Assembly (NCBI RefSeq): GCF_008831285.2
Contig: NC_045143.1
Location: 5,899,503-5,963,502 of the forward strand
Length of the DNA: 64,000 nt
DNA from: Nymphaea colorata
Taxonomy: Eukaryota; Streptophyta; Magnoliopsida; Nymphaeales; Nymphaeaceae
Direction of reading: 5' to 3'
The notes under the pieces were generated by a model. It saw nothing but the letters and a program-made list of their open reading frames with translations, had not been told where the DNA came from and searched no databases. This document shows, piece by piece, positions 47,720 through 60,235 of the stretch (the first letter of the stretch is position 1; each line of letters begins with the position of its first letter). The translations under genes and the position numbers were made by a program.

Positions 47720-50700
47720 ATGGGGGATTCGAAGCCGAAGTCGGGAGCCTGGCAAACCGTGAAGCCATTCGTCAATGGCGGGGCCTCCGGGATGTTGGCC
47801 ACCTGCGTCATTCAACCGATTGATATGATTAAGGTGATGTTCTTTCTGGGATCTTCTGTTTGTGTTCTTGCTTTTGCTTTTGGTGTTTGGTTTTTGTCTT
47901 GGGGGGTCGATGATGTGATATGGCTATGTCGCGGCACATTGGGCATGTGGATTTTTGGTTGGTCCTTGAGAAATGGAATATGTGGATTTTGGATGTAGGA
48001 ATCAGCTGGGATGATGAATGTCAGGTACCTTCTTTTGTAGGCTTACTATGAACTTATCTAGCTTTTGCGGCGATGCATTTTTCTTTGTCTACTTGTCCAA
48101 GTTGCTCAGAATTGATTCTTAGCTGTTAGATTAGGATATATTGTTAGATTTCTAATCTTATTTTTGGATGAACAATGCATGATCAGTAGATTTTTTTTTT
48201 TTAATGTTATTGTCTGTTTCTTCTTTTTAGCCTGATTATTTTGCACGTGCAGGTGCGGATTCAATTAGGTCAAGGATCAGGCTTGCACGTTGCCAAGACA
48301 ATGCTGAGCCAGGAGGGCGTGGGTGCCTTCTATAAGGTGCTGAAGCTGCACTCAAGCGTCATTTTTTTTTAAAATGTTATTTTTGCACTCAAAAAGTTTG
48401 GCGGTCATTATGATTTGGTTCAATGTGTCGTTGAGTAATTTTGGTACCAAAAAAAAAAGGTTGGACTTTTATAGAACTAAATTAAGATAAAATTTCTCTC
48501 CCTAACTTGCATTAGCACATCTGTGAACTTGGTGCTGTTGTTGTGTATTTGACTAGTTATTGTTCTAATGGTGTGTCAGAATTTTTTCAACTTGCATATC
48601 TTGCATATCTTTATATTCATAATTTGAATTTATTGGGATTCATTATTCTTTGTGAAATAAACAATAACAAAGAAAATGCTGTGTTGTTGCATTTACCTAC
48701 TCCGCTATTGTATTTATGGAATCTTGGGACCTGCTTGTTTCTGGGGAACCTTGAGACCTGTTGTTCTATGTAGTCTTCGCCTACAAGCACATAAATGTAG
48801 CTTATAAACCCTTTATTTTTCTCATTGTTTCTGTTGCTAGATTACAATGACTTGTCTTGCAATATTGGTCTTTACATGTACAGTCATTTCATATAATGGG
48901 AATTTCAAAATTAGACCAAGTTAGGATACAGTTGTTTGGCTCTTACACAGGAGAAGTATTCACATGGGAAATTGATTCATATGTACATGACAAAAAATTC
49001 ACATAATTTGCACTGGCTGAAACAACTCGAGACTCTTGCAGTAACGATGATCATATTACACATTAAGAAGGGTGAGTCAGGCACACGCATGGGATTGACA
49101 TATGAATCTTTCTTTTTGGTGTAGCAGCTAAGCAAACAGTGGCTAGTCTTGGATAGGTGCTTTCAGGTATAGAGCTGGGTTGATATCATGCAGACATTCC
49201 GTTTCTTAAAATCTACTGCTTGTCTATAGGACGAGTCCGCAATACACCTGATCTTGGATCTAACTATGTGTTGAGCTAGTTTGGTGCAGTGCCTTGTGTT
49301 GATTATCCTGACCTATGGATACTGTTTATAAACATAACATTTAGTTATAGGTTATTCTGTAGCTGTGCTTTCTTTGATGATTGGTCATACATTGGATATT
49401 TATTGTTCGATGCTGCCTTCCCTTTCAAGTCATCATTATAGATACTGAATATCACTTGAAGGTACAATGTGGATACTTGCTGTATCCTTCTTTTCCCGTA
49501 ACTTGGGATTTGTTGAAACAGGGCTTGTCTGCAGGTTTACTAAGGCAAGCTACTTACACAACAGCACGACTTGGATCTTTCAGGTAAAAAGATCTTGTGT
49601 TCTTTGGGGCATCAAAATAAAACATTAAAGTATTTGGCATCGAACATCATGTTTATTTTGATGCAGATTGGAAGTGACTTTTTTTTGTGTTTTTCTCTTT
49701 GCATTTACTTATTTTTGAAAAGACAGTGCTTTTGTTGGTCATTGGACTTTAGTGTTTCTTAACAGTAGATCAGGAACAAACTGGGAATTATTTTCATGCA
49801 TTCAGAAAAGCCTATTTTGGTTTTTTTTGTGATTGTTGCAGCCTTTGATTGAACAGGTTCTATGAATACGCATTGAAGATGCCACTAGTTACATATTCTT
49901 CACTTTATTGGAAAGAGAAACATCTTCATTCCAGTTCATATTCCTTAAAAGTAAATGTAACTGACGTGTACATGTTTGGAATTATGATAAGAAAACGGCA
50001 TGCAGTTTCTTGAGAAATAAATATGATTTTCCTAAATATACTTTTACATGTATATGCAATGAATTGGAATGTAGGTAATGTGTACATGCTGAAATTATGA
50101 TTCCAAAACAACATCGAAGGTTCTTGAAAAATAAATAAAATATAATATTTATATTGAAATTATGATGCTGAAAACAGCATCGAAGGTTCTTGAAAAATAA
50201 AAATTATTTCCTAAATGTACTTACACAGTTACACTATCGTCTATAGTCTCAAATTTCAGTCTCGGGTTATTATCAGTGAGGTTTTTCTCGGACATTATTT
50301 GGAAAGCTAGTTTTTATCAGGCAAATTGTGGTAATTCAAAAAGTTTAAAATATATAAAAATAATAGAAACATTACAAAATTATAAGTTTTCCTAATTTTC
50401 TTTCGAAGGCATCCAATAACTTTAAAATAGTTATAAAAATGTTAGTAGAAAGTTGCCATAAATATCATTCTCAGATTTTTGTCTGTGAGGTTTCTCTCCA
50501 ACATTAAATGAGAAACTTATTTCTTGGGGAAAATCGTGGGATTTTTTTAAATTCATTAAAAAAATTTACAATGGAAAAATAAGAAAGTTTGACTTTTCTA
50601 CTATTTTTCTTACAAAAAACATTGACTAAATTTTAAAAACATTTGTACGATAAAAGAAACACTAAAAAGTTAAGCTATATCTAAACCCGTTGTTTTTTCA

Positions 50701-51844
50701 TTGAAAAGGGAAATAACATGGAAAAACGAGATAAAGTTTTTATATTTGCATTTTGGATTTTTTTTTTTAAATATTGCTATTTCCTGTTTCTTTGTTTTCC
50801 TTTATTTTACCCTTTTTTGAAATAAACACCAATATTTGTGACTGGAAGAAACTTAAAAAAAACTATAGGGCATGTTGATTGGTTTTTCTTGGAAAGTTTC
50901 ATGAATTTTTCATTTTGGTGATATTTTTCAACTCTATCAATATTTTCTTCTTTTTGTCACTTGTTTTGGCATTTATCACAATATTTTGAAAATTTCATGA
51001 ATATTTGTAGCTATGATGGGGAAAGCAACATTGCAGCTGCATGACAAATAATGAAGTCAAACTTTCTTTTATTTGTATTTTTAATGAACAAGTTTTTCTG
51101 TCATTGCCAAATGATGAAGAAATGTGGTCAGCTGATGCATATGTGCTATTTTTATTTGTAGGGTCTTAACAAACAAAGCTGTTGCTGCTAATGATGGGAA
51201 GCCACTTCCTCTCTACCAAAAAGCTCTCTGTGGACTTACAGCAGGGGCAATTGGTGCATGTGTTGGCAGTCCTGCAGATCTAGCTCTTATTCGTATGCAA
51301 GCGGATGCCACTTTACCGCTTGCTCAACGTCGAAATTACACAAATGCCTTTCATGCACTTTACCGTATTATAACTGATGAAGGGGTTCTAGCACTTTGGA
51401 AGGGAGCAGGTCCCACTGTTGTAAGGGCCATGGCTTTGAACATGGGCATGCTTGCTTCTTATGATCAAAGCGTGGAGTTTTTTAAGGATAACCTTGGGTT
51501 CTCTGAAGTGAGCACTGTAATTGGTAGGCCATCATCTTACTTCGTCTTAGTTTCATTTCCTTTGGCCCTTTCCCCTTTTCTTTGAAGACTATATTTGATG
51601 ATTTGATCAAACACATGTTGGTTCCTAAAGTTGCACTTCCTCTTTTCTAAAAGATCTGAAGTTTTCTCTCCTTTCTCCACTAGTGATAATGTGACTCTGG
51701 GAAATGATTGAAACCCAAATTGAAGCGTGGGTTGCCCTTTAATACAGTAACAATCTAAAAGCCTGATGTTATTAGAGGACTTTTAGCACATTCTGTGTTT
51801 ATTTATATATTTACTCTACGTGTCCGGCCTCTCACACATGCAGC

Positions 51845-51900
<56 letters not shown>

Positions 51901-53916
51901 GGCTGCATGTGTGAGAGGCCGGAGCATCCAAATGGCTGGAGAATCCACGACCTATATATATAATATATATATATAATTCATTTTATAAGATGCGCAAAAC
52001 CATAAGAGTATGGAACAATTGCATGATCCTGCTGATTTCTCATCAATGTGATAATTTGGTGCTAGTCAGACGTGCCAAAGATGAAAAAAGCCAAAGAAGG
52101 AAATATATTGGATTGAATAATGGATATAAAAAAGTTTGATTACAAGTATGTTTGTTTTTTTGAAGCTGGAAGTTACTTTGAAAGATTCAATTTAAGAAAA
52201 TTTCAGGAGTGCATACAGAAAGTATCAAAGGTTTTTCACTATGTTGACACTAGTAGTTCATTTAACATTTGTTTACTCAATTCCCTTTCACTGTCTTCAA
52301 AAGCATATAGTTAGTTAACCTAATACTTATTGGACTGGAAAATATCTGCTTATTCTTTTGTTGGTTGATTATAACATCAAAAAGTTTGTTTTACTCTTCT
52401 ACTGCCTGATGGAAAGTTTAGTTTTTTGTATTGATGACAAACTGAAGCAAATTAGGCTGCAATTCTGCATAACTAAGCTACAAGAGAGCATAGGTGAAGC
52501 ATCATACTTGTCAAGAATATCAAGAGAGAACATAATAGTTGATGGCTTCCTTACAAGGACAAGGAAGTTATGGATTGTGTCACATGGATGTGATGGTCTG
52601 AGGTTGCCATTCAACAACTATATTTGGCATGTATGTGCACCCGTAACTGATGCAGGTAGTTCCATGGGAGGCTGTCCCAGACCATGCCAACTGCAAATGG
52701 TAGGTGCATGATGCTTAGTTGAGGGGTGTTCCACTCCCCACCCAGGTCACGAAGCAGCCTAGACCTAGGGTCAGAGGGAAAGGGGGAGGAGCTTCGGCCT
52801 TTTCAGGGTATCTCCTCCCCCTCCCCCCTCAAAACCTGGACCATGCTAAGGGCCTTGATAGTGTATGAGAAAGCTACATGAAGGGTCACTACACATGTTC
52901 ACATACACACATAGATGCATACCCTTCATTAGAATAATTAAGAATTTGTGCAAATATTATGCAGTCACTTGCAAAGTTAGAGCCTCATCTTATGTTAATC
53001 TTGTTTCCCTTTTTTCCTAAACTTGGACCAATTTGGAAGTGGGTAAGTTCCTGTTATCCCCTGGCTTTGTGGTGATACCAAATGATTGTACAGTTAAACG
53101 TCTAGGTTCAAGAACTCGTATACAAAGAGGGAGAAGAGGAAGTAGACATGTATATCAAGTAAAAAATTGGTCGAAATTGGTCATTTGACCATGCCCAACA
53201 ACTGTTTTGAAGCCTAATTGTATAATTTGTTTAAGAGAAAAAATTTACTAAAAGTTGAGTCTTTTGAAGCCTAATTGTATAATTTGTTAAAGAAAAAAGA
53301 ACCAATAGGTAAATCTATGTTTGTTAATGAAAGTTGCATTCTCATGGGGAGATCAGATGTCCCTGCAAGTGTACCATCGTGGCACAATTAAGCTTTGGGA
53401 ACTTTTAGCTTGCAGCATGGATGCAAACTTTCCAAGATAGGCATAGACTTCCAATGACCATGATCTGCAATTCTGTCCAATTGTTTGGGTGGATGATCAT
53501 ATCCTTAGCAAAAGTTGAACTTTGTTGCTCTTTGGCGTTGCAGGGGCAAGTGCTGTATCTGGTTTTTTTGCATCCGCCTGCAGTCTGCCTTTTGACTACG
53601 TGAAAACACAAATACAGAAAATGCAGCCAGATGCTACTGGGAAGTATCCATACACTGGTTCTTTTGATTGTGCCATGAAGACGCTGAAATCTGGGGGCCC
53701 TTTCAAATTTTATACCGGGTTCCCAGTTTACTGTGTTCGTATTGCTCCCCATGTTATGGTATGTTTGTGTTTGAACTTTTCTCAACAGTTACAATGTCTC
53801 AATACTTGGCTAAAATAGTATCTGGGTGATCTCATTGTTTGTTTGGTCTGTGATTGCAGATGACGTGGATATTTTTGAACCAGATCCAAAAATTAGAGAA
53901 GGCTGCTGGGTTGTAA
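47720..53916 (+). CDS. DTC: mitochondrial dicarboxylate/tricarboxylate carrier
   Basis: The coding join is 47720-47833, 48253-48336, 49522-49583, 51162-51523, 53544-53758, 53860-53916, giving 297 residues, the family length. All junctions are GT-AG and in phase; the exon 3 start follows GAAACAG, because the later GCAG would give an immediate stop. The protein is a SLC25 carrier of the inner mitochondrial membrane that exchanges malate, oxaloacetate or 2-oxoglutarate for citrate-type acids. The three repeat signatures are visible: QPIDMIKVRIQLG, SPADLALIRMQAD and LPFDYVKTQIQKMQ. Family text is conserved, including GLSAGLLRQATYTTARLGSF, LAQRRNYTNAFHAL, ALNMGMLASYDQS and FPVYCVRIAPHVMMTWIFLNQI. 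It has no cleavable presequence, as usual. Introns 3 and 4 (1.6 and 2.0 kb) carry repeats. It looks functional. Confidence 0.96.
49970..50870. repeat. nested tandem repeats in DTC intron 3
   Basis: Three diverged copies of GAAATTATGAT plus CAGCATCGAAGGTTCTTG plus AAAAATAAA start near 49979, 50091 and 50156. After them, a second, longer duplication of about 212 bp is suggested: GTGAGGTTTTTCTCGGACATTA near 50276 returns as GTGAGGTTTCTCTCCAACATTA near 50485, with similar following words. Confidence 0.6.
51824..51922. repeat. 99-bp near-perfect palindrome with (AT)26 core
   Basis: The left arm 51824-51846 (CCGGCCTCTCACACATGCAGCCG) and right arm 51900-51922 are exact reverse complements over 23 bp. 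Between them are 53 bases, (AT)26 plus a T, themselves self-complementary. The whole can fold into one long hairpin. It lies in DTC intron 4. No flanking target duplication is obvious. Confidence 0.95.
52640..52860. repeat. GC-richer island in DTC intron 4
   Basis: A block with CCATGGGAGGCTGTCCCAG, GGGGGAGGAGCTTCGGCC and CTCCTCCCCCTCCCCCCTC differs sharply from the AT-rich intron around it. It is probably an old insertion. I could not define ends or family. Confidence 0.35.
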
Positions 53917-56100
53917 GGTTGCCCATTCCTTCTCTCTCTCAATGACTTTGTCCCTCCAATTGAAGAATGCCTTCAGTTAACCATGGTTCCTTTTACAATT
54001 TGCTATGCCCAGGTTTTCTCTTCTCTGTGGCATCATTTTGTTTCAATGGCAAACTGACTAACCAGAAAATTTGTAATAAAGTGAAAATTTCAGTGCAACA
54101 CAGTTAGCTTTTCTTCATACTCTTGAAGTTTCTTGAATGTTAGCTACTTCATAGTGAAATAGAATGACTTCGAAAGGCCAGTCTATCAAGTGGACTGCTA
54201 ATCTTATGTACATAAAAGTTTCAATTTTGTTATGTAGAAACAAATTTGATAGTGCTAAGTCTGCTGTAACGTTTAACCAATTTGCGATTCCTATTAAAGC
54301 AATTGCATATTGGTCGAATTTCATACTTGCAGAGATGGATGAACTCCCATTATTATCTTCCCAATTGCATTCTATAGTTTATCCATGCAAGAATGACTGG
54401 TGAAGGCAGGGAGCGACCTCATTACATGTTTGAGCCTCAGCTTAAGTTTCAGATTACCGGCTATTGGGTTATATTGGACCCTCAGCTATTGCTTTTTTGT
54501 CTGCTTTTACTACCAAAATTGTCGGGGTAGACTCACCCTCTTATGAAACTTTAAAAGCTATATATCCTGTCTTCTTGGTTTGAGATGAATCCTTCTGTTC
54601 AATGAATGACTTCAAGCTGCAGACTTGGACTGTCAATGATAAAGAACTTCAAGGTGAAATGTTGAAAAACTTTAAAAAGCAAGGTGATTTTAGTCACAGT
54701 AGCCCTTTCTGCTAACAGCTTTTTGTACTATTTATTTGAGATCCAAGCTGCAAACTAATTCTATGTTTTTGGGGATGATGAGGCAAACTGTGAAAATTCT
54801 TGGGCGTGCCAAATTTGCTGACTAGAGAAGCACAAACTTACTGTGCCCTGTTTGGGTTCTTCCCAGTACAAAACCCCTGGGCATTGCTTTTTTATGCACC
54901 AGGAAATGAAATTCTTACCTTTTCTTCAGCATTGTAGCAAATGTACGCCATTGGTATTGAATTATAGGTCCACTTCCCCTAGCCAAGCATGTGTCCCATT
55001 TAGGTACCTGATATTGTACCTGATGTCCATATCTTAGAACTCTGGATTAAATCTTGAACTGAACCTTGGTTAGCTTAAATTGGAGGACCAGAGTTTTCCT
55101 TCTCTGTTGGAAACTAGTACAAGGACTTTCTCTGTAACCTAAGAGGATCCTCCGAGGTTTTGTCACAATCATAAGAGGCTTCACTCTCAAAGATTAGTTC
55201 AACAGAGTGGCTTTTACCTGCTTGAGCCGCTAGTTTTCAATTCCTTGATTCTTGTAAATATCTGGTTGGATCTATCTGAGGAGCAAAGGTCTCAACCTTA
55301 AACTCTTGGGGTGTGTTTGAAAATAGGAGTCGTCATCCAGGGCCACACGTCATCCTGGTAGAGAAGTCAGTCCTTTTCTCACCATTTTTTCCTGTAGAAA
55401 AGAGAGAAGCGGGTAAAGATCTAACCGTGTTTCAAAAGGTAGCGTGTTGGGCAGGAAAAATTTAGTAGTATAAAAAGCTCTAGATAAACTTTTGATAATG
55501 TGATCCACACCGATACATGTCCTATTGCTCCAAGCAAATAAGTAAAAATCACTTTCATAGTGATAGTGGCCATTTTTCATCTTTGTATTATCATAAGCAG
55601 TTAGGTTCAAAAAACTGCTTACTTAAAGGTCACAGCCCCTCAATTTACTCATCAAGCAAAAAAACAGATTTTTTACATTTAAACAAGCATTAATTTAATT
55701 AGGAGGGAGTTGGTACCTGAAGCACTGCTTTGAAAGGATGTTTGATTGTTGTACCTGGAACGCCAGAAACAGATGTTCCTCTTAACGACGAGACCCTGAG
55801 ATCAAGAAGTAGAAACGAAGTAAACACACAAGAATACAAGGAGGTAAATGGTTCAGAAAAACTAATAAGTTTCCCACATCTCTTCATCATCTAAATAAAA
55901 ACAAATACGTGGAGTTTAGCTCAAAAATAACAAAAGTAAAAAACTATCAAAATTTTCGCTTAAAACAGGGATGCCTATTCAATCGAGACCAGACTTCACA
56001 CCCCAACAGTTCTAGCGTTCTAGGAACAGTTGTCTTCTTACTGTTTGGATAGAGTCAACACTCAACACCTATAGTTCAGCTTACTAATAGATGCCCGTTC
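53917..56100. other. DTC 3' flank and gene-free sequence
   Basis: A 3' UTR to roughly 54100 is followed by sequence with no recognisable gene. At 55310-55620 and 55700-55820 are words such as GTGTGTTTGAAAATAGGAG and ATGTTTGATTGTTGTACCTGGAACG, which suggest edges of small transposon relics. Confidence 0.4.
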
Positions 56101-56640
56101 AACTCTGTCCCACCCCATTTGGGTGGAACACCTGATTCAACAGATTCAGAATGCACACAATGCTCGTGTTTGCAACTACTTCTTCAGGGAACGCTGCGTT
56201 CCAGGCACCGAATCAAACATGCTGCGAGGCACCCAACTTGCATCTTCCGATTCACCAACCTGTTGCATCCAGAGAAGTCAGTCGCTTTCTTCATCGTTGA
56301 TAAAGAAAAGGTGAGTAAATTTTATCCTTTCCGTCTATTGGAATTCATTCAAGAACAAGAGCATCAAAAGGGGTCATCCTTGATTACAAATGATGAATTT
56401 ACGAGTCTCTATTTAATTAATTGAGCCATCTTTTCCGCAAGAAAAAGAAGAAATGGACCACTGAAAATGCTATTCAATTATGCCATTCCAAAAGTTGCGA
56501 AAACTCATTGCAGGAAAAAGCTAGAATGATAGCCAGCGCTCCCGCTAGATTGGTCTCACATTAGGACCATTACGCACATGAACACTGTCCGTCCAACTCC
56601 AACTTGCTTCTTTAGAAAGAAGAAAAAGAAGATTGTACTA
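56101..56640. other. possible organelle-derived insertion
   Basis: This block is less AT-rich and has text such as CCAGCGCTCCCGCTAGATTGG and CGTTCCAGGCACCGAATC that looks like plant mitochondrial spacer DNA. The frame at 56119-56424 is not recognised. The assignment rests on appearance only. Confidence 0.25.
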
Positions 56641-56769
56641 ACATTCATGAATAGCTTTTGTCCACTTTGGTTAGGACTCCCTTTTAAGACTTGAGTACTT
56701 GAAGGAGGCAAGGTGTTTGGCAGTCAGATTTTGCTTCTTCTTAATCAAAGGATAGAGAGAGTGAGAGTG

Positions 56770-56900
56770 TCATCGAGGGGGTTAGTGCAATGGCTTGGGA
56801 TGTGTCCTGGTAGACAATTAGTCTTCATTTCGAATTTCAGGAGTGTCAACCTCTTGTACTGCAAAAAAAGGGCTTACCGATTCACAAGTTGAGTTGAAAC
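56770..56900 (+). mobile_element. SINE-like segment
   Basis: GAGGGGGTTAGTGCAATGGC looks like an A-box head, followed by CCTGGTAGACAATTAGTC and CATTTCGAATTTC, a possible B box. It is similar to the segments at 35.2 kb. Confidence 0.5.
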
Positions 56901-57290
56901 ACAATGGAGGCGTGTAACACCTTGAAACACTCAAAGCTAATCTCGGACTTTAGGGAGTCAAGGAGCTGGGCGGGAGCTTTGCTAATGGGTCTCTCCGACC
57001 CAAAGAAAAGAGAGAGAGAGAGTGAGAGAAGACGGACTTTAGGGAGTCAAGGAGCTGGGCGGGAGCTTTGCTAATGGGTCTCTCCGACCCAAAGAAAAGA
57101 GAGAGAGAGAGTGAGAGAAGAAGAAGAAGAAGAAGAGCAATCAACAAGTGCTTCTACAATACCACTAACACCTTCATCCCAACTTTTGATGTCATCAATA
57201 GGAGTTGAAGCACAATGGAGGCAACACCTTGAAACACAGAAAACAGATATTGTATTTAGGGAAACAATGAGTTGGGTGGGAGCTTTGGCT
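56896..57290. repeat. exact 89-bp tandem duplication plus a diverged outer copy
   Basis: Positions 56944-57032 and 57033-57121 are identical 89-bp units. Each contains the small inverted repeat GGGTCTCTCCGACCC and a GA run. A diverged copy follows: CACAATGGAGGCAACACCTTGAAACAC near 57209 matches 56899 onward, and GGGTGGGAGCTTTGGCTT near 57274 matches the unit. Confidence 0.9.
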
Positions 57291-57337
57291 TTCGGCCTTG
57301 TGATGAGAATTAAACAATAAACACTAATTAAACCCTT

Positions 57338-57344
<7 letters not shown>

Positions 57345-57378
<34 letters not shown>
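57345..57378. repeat. (GA)n microsatellite
   Basis: A run of GA dinucleotides directly follows the duplicated block. Opposite-strand open frames here are low-complexity artefacts. Confidence 0.9.
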
Positions 57379-57381
<3 letters not shown>

Positions 57382-57867
57382 ATTTAGTCTTTATCTCACT
57401 TGAAAAGATGAGCATCTTTGGCCCTTATTGTGGAGGGGACCAAGCCCCTAGTGTATAATTGGTGATGCTGCCTTTTTAGAAGTTCATCTTATTTCATTCT
57501 GCATCAAAATATGATGGGGACTTTTTTCTCAAAGGAGATTTTTATTTGAGGGACCACATTTTGATATATGGGTTTAAATGTTCTTGTTTTCTTTAATTAT
57601 TTTTTACAATGTCAAATAAGAAACTTCTTTTTTTTTCCACTATTAAAGGCGTTGGTATTGACACAACCGACAGAGTGCTTCGGAGAATATGCATCATTGC
57701 ATACTCCCAGCTCTTATGAGGCTATTTTTCGTTTTCATTTGAAAAAATGACCGATAAATGTCTTAGTATATTGGTTTTTCTTTTTTTTCATTTTTTCTAA
57801 TTTGGGTTTCAGGGAAACAACATTATCACTTGCTCAGCAACCTAAAACGTTGAGACTAATACCCTTT

Positions 57868-57962
57868 GAATGTAAGAAGGTGATGCTCATAGGAATTGAA
57901 CCACTGATTGGCTTAGTCTCAAGCATTTGCCTAACCAGTTATGCCAAACCCTTGAAGCCCTT
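57868..57962 (-). mobile_element. SINE-like segment with intact B box
   Basis: On the minus strand, TTGGCATAACTGGTTAGGC (A-box-like) is followed by GTTCAATTC at 57901-57893, an exact match to the GWTCRANNC B box. Confidence 0.6.
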
Positions 57963-58083
57963 TGGGTGAATAGAACAACCTCCTATGTTTATGGGCTTCT
58001 AAGCTGTGACAGCATTAGTGATGGCAGCGGTGCACCCTTCAAACTTAAGTACCATGCATTTGCTTATAACACTGAGGTATAAC

Positions 58084-58180
58084 ACCTACAAAAATTGAAC
58101 TGGAGACATGCTGCTTGATGGGTCTCACGACCAACCAATTACATTATATCCCTTTGGAGCCCTTATAAAGGGCTTGAAAG
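58084..58180 (-). mobile_element. SINE-like segment, diverged
   Basis: The minus strand reads CCAAAGGGATATAATGTAATTGGTTGG, then GTTCAATTT (58100-58092), one base off the B-box consensus. The layout is the same as the neighbour at 57.9 kb. Confidence 0.5.
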
Positions 58181-59560
58181 TACTTTAATGAAGGAGGCAT
58201 AGCTTTTGCTACAAAAACATCATTGTTTTGTGGGCCTCAATTGTTTCTTACATTTTTCTAACAAGGTAGGTCGTTCTATTAGGGAAATAAGGAAGTTTTA
58301 CTCGAGTAGGTGTCACAAACAACGTAGGCAAGAAAATAGGTGGAGCCCAATAAAAAGGTTAAGCCTACATTTGATAGCCTCAGATTTAAGATCCAAAGTC
58401 ATTTTAGAATCGCAAATTTAAAATCCATGCTTCTGTGGTCTGACCCTCCACTCAGATTCTAAACCATGGATCTAGAATCTAGTGTTTGTTTGAACAATGG
58501 ATTTCACAGCAATAGTCCTCAGACATCTTGTACCTTAGATCCAGTACCATCAAATCCAGCTAAATCAAACATAATTTGTCGGGTCATTTTCATGGCTACA
58601 ATTCAATCTTACCTCCTTGATATGATTGCTCTTTGGCTTCAAAAACATTCTCATGAAAACTTTTCTTTGTTACCTGGGGTTGAAGCAATAGTGAGATTAA
58701 CAATCTTATCAAATTATGCCAATAAAGTACAATTGAACTCCTAAATTTCAACCTCAAGATCTTAACTCCAACTACCTACCCAGGTGAAATGATGCTCTTG
58801 TTTGGTATAGCGACAATGTTGACAAGTACAGGTGAGCATGTCTTTGGGCCTACATGAGTTGGGTACATGAACATATTTCATGTTCTAAATCAAGACCACA
58901 AATTAGACCCACTTTGGGGCTTCCAATTTAATTTCCCCAAGTTGAATTGGTACCCAAATCAGCTCTGCCACTAGGATATAAGCTATGAGAAAGGAGATGA
59001 CTGAAAGTTTTTCTTGTTATAAAGTTTCTGCTGCAGAGGATATTAAATCATGACTTCTCACAATCTTTAACAACTCTGACGTCCTTTTCATGAATGCGCT
59101 CTCCTGCCCATTCAATAGAAAGGAAAACAGAGAACTCTCATTCAAAAACCATGGAAGGTGCTATCGAGATTGTGAAAAGTTAGAATCCAATTCTTCATTG
59201 CTGTATATATTTCCAGCATGCAAACTGCAAACACATAAAGCAATCGACAGCCAAGGATACCAACTGGGCTATTTGCATCATTTTTTTCAATTCATGGTAC
59301 TTTGGCTCCAATGAACAAAGGAAATCCTTGTTAATTTTCTTTCTATCGTTCCAATTTTTGTCGAATGTCACCAAAAAAGCTTAAGAATTGATGAACATAG
59401 GCATAGCATGTATTCAAGAAGGGGAATCCATCTGAAATGAGCAAGTTACGATCTGTCAGAAGCAAAGATAGTTGGAGCTAGCAAAAATACAAATTATTGA
59501 GATACGAACCATAGCTGTGTTTTTGAAGCTGAATACAAGATTTATTAAACAGGCTTTGCT
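58181..59560. other. gene-free sequence between SINE-like segments
   Basis: The frames at 58466-58744 and 59090-59314 are not recognisable and carry no splice context I trust. No other structure is seen. Confidence 0.4.
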
Positions 59561-59564
59561 TAGC

Positions 59565-59795
59565 ATCATAAGATCTTCCGGTGTTTAACAACCCACCATC
59601 CAAGAAGTCTCCCCTGCCTTCGGGGCTCTTGCATGCGTCGGACATGGGTGGGATACGGTATACCCATCAACCAAAGTGTCATGATCTCTCTTTTTACTGT
59701 CCAGATGAGTAACGTCCATAGGAATCGAACAAACGATGGGCCTTCTACGTACCCACCTACCAACCTGCTAAGTTATGCCCCTTGAGGCTTACCAT
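59565..59795 (-). mobile_element. most complete SINE-like element
   Basis: The minus strand reads CTCAAGGGGCATAACTTAGCAGG, then GTTCGATTC at 59730-59722 (exact B box), then about 150 bp of body to TTAAACACCGGAAGATCTTATGATG. The end resembles that of the 35.2-kb copy (TTTATACGCCGGAGTAAATCATC). The size of about 220 bp and the Pol III boxes fit a tRNA-derived SINE. Confidence 0.65.
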
Positions 59796-60235
59796 CACAA
59801 GAACTTGAATTCTATTTTCTGATATTTTATATGGTTTTGCAAATTCCCAACTTTCTTTATTGTTGCATAAAGTTTAAGCCTTAAAATTGACCGTAGAAAG
59901 TAGAAGGAAAAGAAGTCTGAATTTACTTCCTGATTTTAACACCAAAGCCGTTCGATGGATCATATTTGAGTTCCCAAGTTGATCTGAAATCCCTTTTATA
60001 TGATACCCACGTAAGTTATAATCAGTTAGTCCCGGAGGGGGTTGGTTGGCATGATGGATGAGGCAGGTGCATTTTGAATTATAGGAACGTTTACCTTTTG
60101 TTCTATACAAAGAGGAGCATCAATATGCAAGTTAACATATAGTAAGGATGTCACCCCTAGACATCAAATTGAAAGCGGGTCTGGCATCTTGGGGATAAGG
60201 GGAAGGTGGAGACTTCGGTTTTCATTTTAGATGGT

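Noticed and set aside
52358-52711. 117-codon frame in DTC intron 4
   Set aside because: It lies inside an intron with securely placed neighbours, has no domain, and runs into a repeat-like GC island.
57071-57415. Ser/Leu-rich 114-codon minus frame
   Set aside because: It is translation of the GA microsatellite and tandem duplication.
59722-59730. B-box match considered as part of a tRNA gene
   Set aside because: No cloverleaf, anticodon stem or acceptor pairing could be formed; it fits a SINE better.
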